64,000 bases of DNA from Humibacter ginsenosidimutans. Lineage in GTDB: Bacteria; Actinomycetota; Actinomycetes; Actinomycetales; Microbacteriaceae. The notes below the pieces were generated by a model. The model saw only the letters and a list, made by a program, of their open reading frames with translations. It did no database searches and had not been told where the DNA came from. Of this stretch, positions 26,849 to 35,047 are shown piece by piece. Numbering within the stretch: position 1 is the stretch's first letter; each line of letters starts with the position of its first letter. A program made the position numbers and the translations under genes. Where the stretch lies: assembly GCF_007859675.1 (NCBI RefSeq), contig NZ_CP042305.1, positions 3,472,001 to 3,536,000 of the forward strand, written 5' to 3'.

Positions 26849-27236
26849 TCAGTCCGATGGCTGCCCGCGTCTCCAGTAGCCGACGAGTTCGGTGTGCGAT
26901 CGGGGGATGTCGCGCGCGGCCCTCAGATATCGGCGGATGACTTTGAGCTCAGCTGTCTCGCATCCCGCCCCTACGAAGGGGAGCCCACCGGACAGTTCCG
27001 TGGCTCTGAGGGCGCGCACGAGCACGTTGCCGCTGCCGACCGAGCGGATCCACTGCACTCGGACATCCGGCATCGGATCGACGAGCTCGTCGAGTTCGAC
27101 GCGATGCATGTCGTGGTGGACCTCTGCCGAGGCGACGCGGTGCTCGCGAAGGGCGTCGCCGCGCACCGTGACGCGCACCATTCCGGCCGAGAGGAATCGG
27201 CGCTCGGAGAGCGTCGCATCGAACAGACGCAGCGGT
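26849..27236 (-). pseudogene. siderophore-interacting protein remnant with internal deletion
   Basis: Minus-strand frame with both ends of a SIP family (siderophore ferric reductase, FAD-binding) protein but only about 130 codons; intact members have about 250-290. Reading from near 27236: PPLRLFDATLSERRFLSAGMVRVTVRGD is the family N terminus, then the frame jumps to VELDELVDPMPDVRVQWIRS and the C-terminal LSGGLPFVGAGCETAELKVIRRYL and GYWRRGQ. The FAD/NAD-binding middle is missing without loss of frame. No start codon precedes the N-terminal part; the first ATG is at 27181. A 16-bp hairpin abuts its 5' end. It lies directly behind the siderophore importer operon. Confidence 0.75.
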
Positions 27237-27277
27237 GGACGCGGTCCCGGCGCTCGATGCCCGCCGGGACCGCGTCC
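27237..27277. terminator. 16-bp perfect inverted repeat after the siderophore operon
   Basis: GGACGCGGTCCCGGCG (27237-27252) pairs perfectly with CGCCGGGACCGCGTCC (27262-27277), loop nine bases. It lies 25 bases after the stop of the last binding-protein gene (minus strand) and at the 5' edge of the SIP remnant. A terminator is the likely function. Confidence 0.65.
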
Positions 27278-27301
27278 GCATTCATTCCGGGATCCGAGTG
27301 C

Positions 27302-28288
27302 TCAGTGCTCGGCCTTCAACGCGTCGCCGATCGTGTCCACGATGCCGATGGCGTCGGAGTAGGAGCCGGGCAAGAAGTCAGCCGTGCCGATCAGGTGGCC
27401 CTTCTGGGCGCCCGGCAGCTTCGTGAAGGTCGGCAACGCGAACAGCTTGTCGATGTTGTTCGCCGGCGAGCCGTCGTTGTTCGTGTAGTAGATGATGTTG
27501 TCGGCGTCGGAGAGCAGATCGGCCTGTTCGTACGACACGGAGTTCGTTCCGCCCGGTTTGACGTCGGTCGTGGCGCGAGCGAAGTGTGCGCCGAGCTTCG
27601 TGAGCACGTTCCCGACGTCGGAGGTCGTGCTGTAGATCCAGTAGTTCCCGTTGTCGAACCCGCCCTGGATGATGTCCCACTTCAGCGTGCTGAGCTGATC
27701 GGCATACTCATCGCGCACCGAGGCGATCGCCGAGTCGTACTTCGCCTTCAGGGATTTCAGTTCGGGGGCCCTGTTCACGAAGGACGCCGTATAGGTGGGG
27801 TAGGTCTGCCACGTCGTGGCGTCCGTGAATGGCGCGAACACGGTGGGGGCGATCGCCTCGAGCTTGGCGTACGCCTTGTGCAGATAGGGCACGTCCGCCC
27901 CGACGATGAGGTCGGGCTTGAGCGAGGCGATCTTCTCGAAGTCGATGTCGGCGCCGCTGGTCACCTTGGGCACGGCCTTCCAGCGCGCGAGGTAGCGCGA
28001 CGGCACGTATTGTGCGCCGCTGTCCTCCACACCGACGGGCGTCACCCCGAGATCGAAGAGCGATTCCGTCGTCCACGAGTGCACGGAGACGACGCGCAGC
28101 GGATGCTCCGGCACGGCGACCTTGCCCATGGCAGTGGCGACGGTGCGGGTGGCGGCCGTGGCATCCTCCGCCCCGGATGGGGACGCGGCACAGGCGGCCA
28201 GCAGGGCGGCGATGGCGGCGCCGGTGGTCACGGCGAGGATGCGCCGGCGAATCCGGGATGCTCGCGGGCGGTCAACGGGTCGGGTCAT
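27302..28288 (-). CDS. iron-siderophore ABC transporter substrate-binding protein (second)
   Basis: A 328-residue lipoprotein of the FepB/FecB-type periplasmic-binding family. The signal carries Arg-rich RIRRRILAV and a lipobox-like LLAAC (Cys33). Family blocks are VAVPEHPLRVVSVHSWTTESLFDLGVTPVGV, LKPDLIVGAD, IAPTVFAPF and the C-terminal GIVDTIGDAL. ATG 28288 has CAGGAG seven bases upstream. It overlaps the ATPase gene by 17 bases and ends the operon. Sequence blocks differ clearly from the first binding protein of the operon, so the two may take different siderophores. Confidence 0.88.
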   Translation of the reverse strand: MTRPVDRPRASRIRRRILAVTTGAAIAALLAACAASPSGAEDATAATRTVATAMGKVAVPEHPLRVVSVHSWTTESLFDLGVTPVGVEDSGAQYVPSRYLARWKAVPKVTSGADIDFEKIASLKPDLIVGADVPYLHKAYAKLEAIAPTVFAPFTDATTWQTYPTYTASFVNRAPELKSLKAKYDSAIASVRDEYADQLSTLKWDIIQGGFDNGNYWIYSTTSDVGNVLTKLGAHFARATTDVKPGGTNSVSYEQADLLSDADNIIYYTNNDGSPANNIDKLFALPTFTKLPGAQKGHLIGTADFLPGSYSDAIGIVDTIGDALKAEH

Positions 28289-29246
28289 GCTGTGCTCCTG
28301 TCGAGACGGTGGCGCCGAGGAGTTCGACGCCCTGGGGGTCCTCGTCGATCGGGTCGACGGGATGCTCACGGGCGCCGACAGCGTCGTCGGCGGCATGCGG
28401 TGAAGACGGGGAGGACTCAGCAGCGAACGCCGACCCCGGCGCGCCTGACGGCACGATGAGCGGCGTGCCGGCGATCGGGTCGGTCAGCACGTGCGCCGGC
28501 AGCCCGAACACCTCGTGCACGAGCCGTGAGGTCACGATCTCGCGCGGCGGTCCCTGCGCGACGACGCGGCCATCCCGCATCGCGATCATGTTCGTGGCGT
28601 AGCGCGCGGCCTGGTTGACGTCGTGCAGCACGGCCACCACGGTGCGCTCGTGCCGGAGGTTGAGGCGACGGAACAACTCCATCAGCTCGTACTGATGCGC
28701 GATGTCGAGGAAGGTCGTCGGCTCGTCCAGCAGCAGGATGCCCGTCTGCTGCGCCAGCGCCATAGCCACCCACACACGCTGACGCTGGCCTCCGGAGAGC
28801 TCGTCGACGAGCCGGCCCGAGAGCTCGGTGATGCCCGTTGCCTCCATGGCCTCGGCCACCGCGGCCTCGTCGTCGCGCGACCACTGGCGGAACGCGCTCT
28901 GATAGGGATGCCGACCCCTGGCCACCAGGTCGGCCACCGTGATGCCGTCGGGCGCGATCGATGTTTGCGGGAGGAGGCCGATCGTGCGGGCGACGTCCTT
29001 CGTGCGGTGCGAATGGATGTCCCGCCCGTCCAGCAGCACGGACCCGCCGCGCGGCTTGAGCAGTCGCGCCAGGGCGCGCAGCAGGGTGGATTTGCCGCAC
29101 GCGTTCGCCCCCACGATGACCGTGAAGGAGCCGTCGGGGATGCGCACGTCGAGTTCGCGGACGATGTCGCGACCGTCGTAGCCGAGCGTGACCTGCGCCG
29201 CCCGCAGCCGTGCGTTCGGCGCGACTCCGTCGGGAGTGTGGTTCAT
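28272..29246 (-). CDS. siderophore ABC transporter ATP-binding protein
   Basis: A 324-residue FepC-type ATPase. Walker A is VGANACGKSTLL, the signature is ELSGGQRQRVWVAMAL, Walker B is ILLLDEPTTFLD and the switch His is in AVLHDVN. The C-terminal tail of about 50 residues beyond the fold (from GTPLIVPSGAPG) is low complexity and unusual. ATG 29246 follows GGAAGGA; the open frame upstream to 30245 is antisense shadow. ATGA overlap with the permease upstream shows translational coupling. Confidence 0.93.
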   Translation of the reverse strand: MNHTPDGVAPNARLRAAQVTLGYDGRDIVRELDVRIPDGSFTVIVGANACGKSTLLRALARLLKPRGGSVLLDGRDIHSHRTKDVARTIGLLPQTSIAPDGITVADLVARGRHPYQSAFRQWSRDDEAAVAEAMEATGITELSGRLVDELSGGQRQRVWVAMALAQQTGILLLDEPTTFLDIAHQYELMELFRRLNLRHERTVVAVLHDVNQAARYATNMIAMRDGRVVAQGPPREIVTSRLVHEVFGLPAHVLTDPIAGTPLIVPSGAPGSAFAAESSPSSPHAADDAVGAREHPVDPIDEDPQGVELLGATVSTGAQHDPTR

Positions 29247-30292
29247 CGTCGTCGTCCTTCCGCGATGAGCAGCCATACGAAGTACCCGCCGCCGAGCACG
29301 ACCGTGACGACCCCGACCGGCAGCACGACCGGGAACGCGTGCTGGGCGATCCAGTCGGCGGCCAGCAGCAGCAGGCATCCGGTGGCCGCGGACGCGCCGA
29401 GCGGGATGCCGGTGGATCCGGCCAGCCGACGCGCGATCTGCGGAGCCGACAGGGCGATGAAGGCGATGGGGCCGGCCAGTGCCGTCACGGTCGCGCTCAG
29501 CGAGACGCCGACGACCACGAGGGCGAGCCTGGTGCCCTCGGCACGAACGCCGAGCTGCCTGCCGGAGTCGTCGCCGAGCTCGAGCGCGCGCATGCCTCGG
29601 GACAGCATCCCTGTCGCGGCGAAGAGCACGAGCAGGATGCCCGCGGCCGGCCCGAGCTGCGCGTAGCTCGCCGTGTCGAGCGACCCTGCTCCCCAGAACG
29701 ACGCGCTGATCGCGTCCTGCGTCGTCGCTCGGAGGAGGAGCCAGGTGTTGAACGATCCGAGCATCGCGGTGGCGCCGATGCCGACGATGATCAGGCGGAA
29801 TCCGTGAACCCCGCGTCGCCAGGCCAGCAGATACACCGCGGCGGCGGTGACCAGACCGCCGGCGAGGGCTCCGATCGTCGTGGAGTACACGCCCTGCGCG
29901 TGGATGACGAGCATGACGAGCAGCGCGCCCGTGTATGCGCCGGTGTCGAACCCGATGATGTCGGGGCTGCCCAGCGGGTTGCGGGTGAGGGACTGGAAGA
30001 TCGCACCGCTGAGCGCCAGGGCGAGCCCGAAGAGGGCTGCGAGCAGGACCCGGGGGAGTCGCCAGTCGACGACGATCGTGTGCACGATGCCGCCCTGAGT
30101 GCCCGTGAGCGCGCCGATCACCTGGTCGAGGGAGAGCGCGTACGACCCGGTCGCGAGCGACACGAGTGCGACGAGCACGGCGAGGGCGGTGAGCACGAGC
30201 GCGACGATGAGCGATCGGCGGGGGATGCGCAGCGAGAGCGACCATGCCCTGAGCACGATCTGCCGTCGGCCGAAGTCGACCGGCGCGCTCAC
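29243..30292 (-). CDS. siderophore ABC transporter permease (FecCD family)
   Basis: A 349-residue FecCD/BtuC-family permease with about ten hydrophobic segments. The family signature RLPRVLLAALFGLALALSGAIFQ and the SLTRNPLGSPDIIGFDTGAY block are near residues 75-115; ALELGDDSGRQLGV is the ATPase-coupling region, and GPIAFIALSAPQIARRL follows. The GTG start at 30292 overlaps the end of the other permease gene by four bases. Confidence 0.93.
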   Translation of the reverse strand: MSAPVDFGRRQIVLRAWSLSLRIPRRSLIVALVLTALAVLVALVSLATGSYALSLDQVIGALTGTQGGIVHTIVVDWRLPRVLLAALFGLALALSGAIFQSLTRNPLGSPDIIGFDTGAYTGALLVMLVIHAQGVYSTTIGALAGGLVTAAAVYLLAWRRGVHGFRLIIVGIGATAMLGSFNTWLLLRATTQDAISASFWGAGSLDTASYAQLGPAAGILLVLFAATGMLSRGMRALELGDDSGRQLGVRAEGTRLALVVVGVSLSATVTALAGPIAFIALSAPQIARRLAGSTGIPLGASAATGCLLLLAADWIAQHAFPVVLPVGVVTVVLGGGYFVWLLIAEGRRR

Positions 30293-31377
30293 AGTCCGCT
30301 CGCCTTCGCGCGTCTGGCGAGCAGGATGAGCACCGGCGCCCCGACGAACGCGGTCACGATGCCGACCGGCAGCTCCGCCGGTCGCATCACCACCCTGCCG
30401 ATCACGTCGGATGCCAGCAGCAGGCACGGCCCGAGGGTGAGGGTGTAGGCGAAGATCCAGCGCTGGTCGGGCCCGGTGATCCAGCGGGCGACGTGCGGGA
30501 TCATGAGTCCCACGAAGCCGATCGGTCCGGCGGCCGCGGTCGCCGCGCCGGCCAGCAGCGTCACGCCGACCACCGCGAGCACGCGTGTGCGCGCCGCCCT
30601 GCTGCCCAGCGACGCGCCGAGGTCGTCGCCGAGCGCCAGCGCGTTCAGGTCTCGGGTGATGGCTCCCGCGATGAGGAGGCCGACGATCACGAACGGAGCG
30701 ATGAGGGCCGATGTCGCCAGCGGCGGACCGGTCAGGGAGCCGGCGGACCAGCTCAGCATGCTGGCGAACGCTGTCGGGTTCGTCAGGGTGATGGCGGTCG
30801 TGATGCCGCCGAGCACGGCGGCGACGCCCACACCGGCCAGCGTCAACCGCACCGGGGAGGTGGCGCCGCGCCCTGCCCGGCCGATCGCGTACACGAGCAC
30901 CGTCGTGCCGACGGCACCCGCGAGCGCGAGCCAGAGGTACTGCGTGATGCTCGTCATGCCGAAGAACGCGACTCCCACGGTGACGAGCACGGTGGCGCCG
31001 CCGTTCACCCCGAGGATCCCGGGGTCGGCGAGCGGGTTGCGCGTGAACGCCTGGATCAGCGCCCCCGCGACGCCGAGAGATGCCCCCACCAGCAGCCCGA
31101 GCACCGTGCGCGGCACGCGCAGCGCCGTCACCACGAGGTCCTGATCGCTGCCGGTGGGGTGGGTGAGGGCATCCAGCACCTGGCCGAAGGCGATGTCCTT
31201 CGAGCCGATCGCGATGCTGGCCACGACCAACAGGGCCAGCAGCACGAGGCTGGCGACCCAGCCGGCCCATCGGAGTCCGGAGCCCGTGCGAACACCGTCT
31301 CCGACTTCTCGATCCACCGTCGTCGGACGGCCCTCCGGTGCGGCCGCCGGTACGGAGCGAGGCGTGACGGAGGTCAC
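30289..31377 (-). CDS. siderophore ABC transporter permease (FecCD family)
   Basis: A 362-residue partner permease of the same family, with RVPRTVLGLLVGASLGVAGALIQ, FTRNPLADPGILGVNGGA, the coupling segment ALALGDDLGASLG and GPIGFVGLMIPHVARW. The N-terminal 35 residues are hydrophilic. It overlaps both neighbours by four bases, so the operon is tightly coupled from the first binding protein through both permeases to the ATPase. Confidence 0.93.
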   Translation of the reverse strand: MTSVTPRSVPAAAPEGRPTTVDREVGDGVRTGSGLRWAGWVASLVLLALLVVASIAIGSKDIAFGQVLDALTHPTGSDQDLVVTALRVPRTVLGLLVGASLGVAGALIQAFTRNPLADPGILGVNGGATVLVTVGVAFFGMTSITQYLWLALAGAVGTTVLVYAIGRAGRGATSPVRLTLAGVGVAAVLGGITTAITLTNPTAFASMLSWSAGSLTGPPLATSALIAPFVIVGLLIAGAITRDLNALALGDDLGASLGSRAARTRVLAVVGVTLLAGAATAAAGPIGFVGLMIPHVARWITGPDQRWIFAYTLTLGPCLLLASDVIGRVVMRPAELPVGIVTAFVGAPVLILLARRAKASGL

Positions 31378-32348
31378 TGGGCGTTCTTCAGGGCGTTCGC
31401 GAAGTCATCCAGCAAGGCGTTCGCGATGCGGTAGCTGCTGGGGAAGAAGTACGGGGTGCGGAACACATCGTGGTCCCGCGCCGCCGAGATGGTGCCGAAG
31501 ACGGGGGAGCCGGTCACCTTGGCCGCCTCGGCATCGGTGGCCGCGTCCACGATCACGATGCCGGTGTCTTTCAGCAGGTCGTACCTCTCCGGCGAGTACT
31601 GCACGAATCCGTCCTTCTGGTCGGCGGCCGCTCCGAAGCGTGCACCGGCCTCGGCGAGCACCCGACCGTGCGACGACGTGGGGCCGTACAGGAACCAGGT
31701 GCTCTCGTCGCCGCTGATCAGGTCGATCGTCTTCGTCGCGAGCACGTCGGCGTATTTCTTCTTGATGGATGCCGCGCGCGCCTCGAACTGCGCCTTCAGC
31801 TTGTCGAGCTGGGCCGTCTTGCCGACCGCCCTCGCTGTTCCGGCGGCGTCCTCCTGCCAGCTGCCGGCCGCCTCCGTCCACTTCAGGACCACGGTGGGCG
31901 CGATCGCGGACAGCTTCTCGTAGATGGGTCGGTTCTTCGCGAGCTGGTCGGTGAACGAGTCGAGGATGATCAGATCGGGCTTCGCTGCCGCGACCTTCTC
32001 GACGATCGGCACGCCGGAGTCGTCGGTCGCGATCGGAACGCCCTTCAGGAACGACGTGTAGTAGTCGAGGTCGGGCGTGTAGCTGCCGATCGCGACGGGC
32101 TTGATCCCGAGGTCGGCCAGCGCCGTGGCCTCAGGGAAGTCGAGCGCGGCGACGCGCTTCGGGTGGGCGGGCACCGTCACGTCGCCGTAGAGCGTCTTGA
32201 CGACCGTGCTGGGGGTCGAGGCAGAACCGGACGCCGCCGGATCTGCCACGGATTTCTGTGCTGAGCAGCCGGTGAGCACGAGCGATGCGGCGAGGGCCGC
32301 GGCGCCGAGAAGGCGCGGCAGACGACGGTTCGGGGTGCGTGAAGGCAT
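31374..32348 (-). CDS. iron-siderophore ABC transporter substrate-binding protein (first)
   Basis: A 324-residue binding lipoprotein with a signal peptide and lipobox LTGC (Cys28). Blocks include YGDVTVPAHPKRVAALDFPEATALADLG, AAKPDLIILDSF, IAPTVVLKW and the DHDVFRTPYFFPSSY region. ATG 32348 was chosen at the signal peptide; the frame runs on to 32411. It is the first gene of the siderophore importer operon and lies 76 bases downstream of an iron-regulator box. Confidence 0.9.
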   Translation of the reverse strand: MPSRTPNRRLPRLLGAAALAASLVLTGCSAQKSVADPAASGSASTPSTVVKTLYGDVTVPAHPKRVAALDFPEATALADLGIKPVAIGSYTPDLDYYTSFLKGVPIATDDSGVPIVEKVAAAKPDLIILDSFTDQLAKNRPIYEKLSAIAPTVVLKWTEAAGSWQEDAAGTARAVGKTAQLDKLKAQFEARAASIKKKYADVLATKTIDLISGDESTWFLYGPTSSHGRVLAEAGARFGAAADQKDGFVQYSPERYDLLKDTGIVIVDAATDAEAAKVTGSPVFGTISAARDHDVFRTPYFFPSSYRIANALLDDFANALKNAQ

Positions 32349-32423
32349 CGGTGATCTTCCGAGTTCGGGGTGTGGGGGACCGCGCGGACGAGGCGTCGTG
32401 CGCCATCGCATCCGTATCGCAGG

Positions 32424-32442
32424 TTAGGTAAGGCTAAGCAAA
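32424..32442 (-). promoter_or_regulatory. DtxR/IdeR-type iron box
   Basis: TTAGGTAAGGCTAAGCAAA matches the 19-base DtxR/IdeR consensus TTAGGTTAGSCTAACCTAA at 16 positions. It sits in the promoter region of the siderophore importer operon (minus strand). Iron-loaded DtxR/IdeR would repress the operon when iron is sufficient. Confidence 0.75.
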
Positions 32443-32449
32443 CCTTGCT

Positions 32450-33265
32450 CTAGTCACCATACGTGACGCCCGGACCGTCATTTCGTCGCTGATCGGCCAC
32501 GACGTGTTGCAGCTCCGCCATTTCGGACATCCGCTCGAAGTACGCGCCCGGCGTCATGCCCGTCAGCTGCCCGAACGCCGCGATGTACGCGCTCGCTGAC
32601 GAGAATCCGACCAGCGCCGCCGTACGACTGACGGATTCACCGTCGGCCAGGTGTGCGAGGGAGGCGCGCAGGCGCAGTCGTGATCTCCATTGCGCGAAGC
32701 CCATGCCCGTCTCGGCGGCGAAGATTCGCGAGAGCGTGCGTGTGCTCGCCCCGACGGCTCGGCCCCACGCCGCCAGGTCGCGCTCATCGCCGGGATCGGC
32801 GCTCAGAGCCTCGGCGATCTTGACCGCCCTCTCGTCGCGCGGCAGCGGCACGTCGACGGTGAACGTCTGCGCCGGCTCGAGCAGTTCGGGCACGAGCCGT
32901 TCGGCGGCATCCCGGGCCGAGGCTGTGAGGTCGTCCCTGCACAGGTGGTCGATGAGCTCGCGCAGCAGCGGTGGGACGCCGACGACCGTCGGGTCCCTCC
33001 AGCCGGGCAGCATGCTCGCGGGCAGATAAATGCCCTGCATGTGAGCCGCCGTGCGCATGGCCGAGCTCGCGTGCGGGGTGTGGGCCGGGATCCAGAGCGC
33101 GAGCGTGGGCGGCAGCATCCAGTGCCGGTCGCCGATGGAGACCATCAGCACTCCGTCGCGCACCCAGGCGAGCTGGTGCAGGTCGTGCTCGTGTTCGTCG
33201 AAGCGCTCGCCGGCCTCCATGGGCAGGTTGTGCAGCACGATCGCAGCGTGGCGATTTTCCGACAT
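32450..33265 (-). CDS. AraC family transcriptional regulator (cupin sensor)
   Basis: A 271-residue regulator. The N-terminal half is a cupin-like sensor (HEHDLHQLAWVRDGVLMVSIGDRHWMLPP). The C-terminal half is the AraC double helix-turn-helix: WGRAVGASTRTLSRIFAAETGMGFAQWRSRLRLRASLAHL and SVSRTAALVGFSSASAYIAAFGQLTGMTPGAYF. It is divergent from the paired ABC half-transporters and likely controls them and perhaps the importer operon, as AraC-type siderophore regulators such as YbtA do. Confidence 0.9.
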   Translation of the reverse strand: MSENRHAAIVLHNLPMEAGERFDEHEHDLHQLAWVRDGVLMVSIGDRHWMLPPTLALWIPAHTPHASSAMRTAAHMQGIYLPASMLPGWRDPTVVGVPPLLRELIDHLCRDDLTASARDAAERLVPELLEPAQTFTVDVPLPRDERAVKIAEALSADPGDERDLAAWGRAVGASTRTLSRIFAAETGMGFAQWRSRLRLRASLAHLADGESVSRTAALVGFSSASAYIAAFGQLTGMTPGAYFERMSEMAELQHVVADQRRNDGPGVTYGD

Positions 33266-33267
33266 AG

Positions 33268-33286
33268 TTCGTCACGATATAACGAA
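33268..33286. promoter_or_regulatory. possible operator in the AraC/ABC divergent promoter
   Basis: TTCGT (33268-33272) and ACGAA (33282-33286) form an inverted repeat around CACGATATA. It lies between the two divergent starts. Assignment to the AraC protein is inference. Confidence 0.35.
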
Positions 33287-33306
33287 ACCGCCGTGACGTG
33301 GCAGGC

Positions 33307-33312
33307 TAGCGT
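33307..33312 (+). promoter_or_regulatory. -10 box of the first ABC half-transporter
   Basis: TAGCGT lies seven bases before the GTG at 33320. Confidence 0.45.
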
Positions 33313-33319
33313 GGCCCGC

Positions 33320-35047
33320 GTGACCTCGCCCGATGCGCCCTCGACCTCCGTCGTCGTGCTCTCGCGCTGGCGTTCGCTGGCACCGGCCGCGGTCTTCCTC
33401 TGCACGCACCAGCTCGGCGAAGCGATGGTTCCGATCGTGGTCGGAGCGCTGATCGATGACGCGATAGCCCGGCACGATCCGTTTCGACTGGTGGGCTGGC
33501 TCGTGGTGCTCGCCGCGGACTTCGTGCTGCTCTCGCTCAGCTGGCGGTTCGGCGCGCGGTTCGCTGCGGCGGCCAGGCTCGGCATCGAGCACGACCTGCG
33601 GATGCTCGTGATCGAGCGCGTGCTCGACCCGCGCGGCATGGTCGAACCGCGTCGCGCCGGTGAGCTCGTCACGATCGCCGCATCGGATGCCCGGCGCGTC
33701 GCCGGCACCGTGCGCACGCTTCTCTCCGGCGCAGCGGGTCTGGTGGTCCTCGTGGCATCGGTGGTGCTGATCGCGCGCACGTCCTGGCTGCTCGCCGTGC
33801 TGATCGTGGTGGCCGCGGTGCTCGTGCTGCTCGTGGTCTCGTCGTTGGGTCGTCTGGTCGAGCGCCGCAGTCATGCGGAGCAGCAAGCAAGCGCGGACGC
33901 TGCGGCGACGGCATCCGATCTGGTTTCCGGGCTGCGCGTGCTCGCCGGTCTCCGTGCTGGAGCGGCGGCGGCAGCCCGGTATCGACGGGTCAGCTCGTCA
34001 TCGATGAGACAGGCCATTCGTGCTGCGGACGCCGAGGGGCTCGTGGCGGGCATCGCGGCGTTCGCGACGGGCCTTTACCTCGTGGCCGTTGCAGGGGTCG
34101 GATCGGCGCTGGCGCTCGGCGGCGGCGCAACGATCGGCGATGTCATCGCCGTCTTCGGGCTCAGCCAGTTCATCATCGGACCCCTGAGCGCGCTGGCAGC
34201 ATGCTGGCCCGCGATGTCGCGCGGTCGCGCGTCGGCTGCACGCATCCGTCAGGTGCTGACCACAGCACCCGTGCTCGTTCCGGTCGACGAGCGGAGCGAG
34301 AGGCGTGCCCCGCGTCTCGAGCGGGGGCGGAGAACCGCAGCCCCTGCCCTGGCCGTTCACGGCCTCTTCGTCGCAGGCATCGAAGACCTGGCGCTGGAGG
34401 TCGAGCTCGGCTCGATGCACGGGGTTGCCGTCTCCTCGCCCGACGACGCGGATGCCCTCGTAGCCGTGCTCGGCGGCGAACGCGGTTTCCAAGCCGGAAC
34501 GCTCTTCATCGACGGAACTTCGGCCTCCGACCTCGACAGCGACCGACGTCGAGCGCAGCTGCTGGTCTGGCCGCACGGTGCGCTGCCTCCGGGACGCGAC
34601 CTGTCGGAGATGACGACAGGCACGCCCGATGCGAACGACGACGCGCTCGTGCCGGCCGTGCAGTCCGCCTTGAGCGCGTTGGGAGCGCTGGACGTGATCG
34701 AACGACGTGCAGGCGGCCTCGCATCCCTCGTCACGGAAGGCGGGACGTCCTTGTCCGGCGGCGAGCGACAGCGCGTGGCACTCGCTCGTCTGCTGATGGA
34801 GCGACCCCCGATCCTTGTGCTGCACGAGCCGGCTTCTGCTCTGGATGCCGTCACCGAGTCGGCGATCGCGACCGGTCTCCGCGCGCACCGCGAAGGGCTG
34901 ACCACCGTCGTCGTGACGACGAGCGCCACGCTGTTGGCGATGTGTGATCGCGTCACGCTCGTCGACGATGGTCGTGCGACCATCACGGGATGCCACGACG
35001 AGCTGGCCGCCGACAACGCGCGGTATCGCGAGGTGGTCCATCGATGA
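33320..35047 (+). CDS. ABC half-transporter (membrane domain + ATPase), degenerate Walker A
   Basis: A 575-residue fused permease-ATPase. Five to six hydrophobic helices occupy residues 15-300. In the ATPase domain the Walker A loop is lost: [13 protein letters not shown] near residue 370 replaces GxxGxGK(S/T). The signature [15 protein letters not shown] (residue 478 on) is intact, while Walker B reads ILVLHEP (residue 498), His replacing Asp. GTG 33320 was chosen because a -10 box precedes it by seven bases; GTG 33293 is an alternative. It overlaps the second half-transporter (ATGA). Such pairs form heterodimers with one working ATP site. Confidence 0.88.
   Translation: MTSPDAPSTSVVVLSRWRSLAPAAVFLCTHQLGEAMVPIVVGALIDDAIARHDPFRLVGWLVVLAADFVLLSLSWRFGARFAAAARLGIEHDLRMLVIERVLDPRGMVEPRRAGELVTIAASDARRVAGTVRTLLSGAAGLVVLVASVVLIARTSWLLAVLIVVAAVLVLLVVSSLGRLVERRSHAEQQASADAAATASDLVSGLRVLAGLRAGAAAAARYRRVSSSSMRQAIRAADAEGLVAGIAAFATGLYLVAVAGVGSALALGGGATIGDVIAVFGLSQFIIGPLSALAACWPAMSRGRASAARIRQVLTTAPVLVPVDERSERRAPRLERGRRTAAPALAVHGLFVAGIEDLALEVELGSMHGVAVSSPDDADALVAVLGGERGFQAGTLFIDGTSASDLDSDRRRAQLLVWPHGALPPGRDLSEMTTGTPDANDDALVPAVQSALSALGALDVIERRAGGLASLVTEGGTSLSGGERQRVALARLLMERPPILVLHEPASALDAVTESAIATGLRAHREGLTTVVVTTSATLLAMCDRVTLVDDGRATITGCHDELAADNARYREVVHR

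Noticed and set aside
28272..30245. 657-codon fused protein at the siderophore ATPase gene
   Set aside because: The first 333 codons are an antisense-like Arg/Ala-rich translation of the permease gene in the wrong frame; the ATPase begins at 29246 with a good ribosome site.
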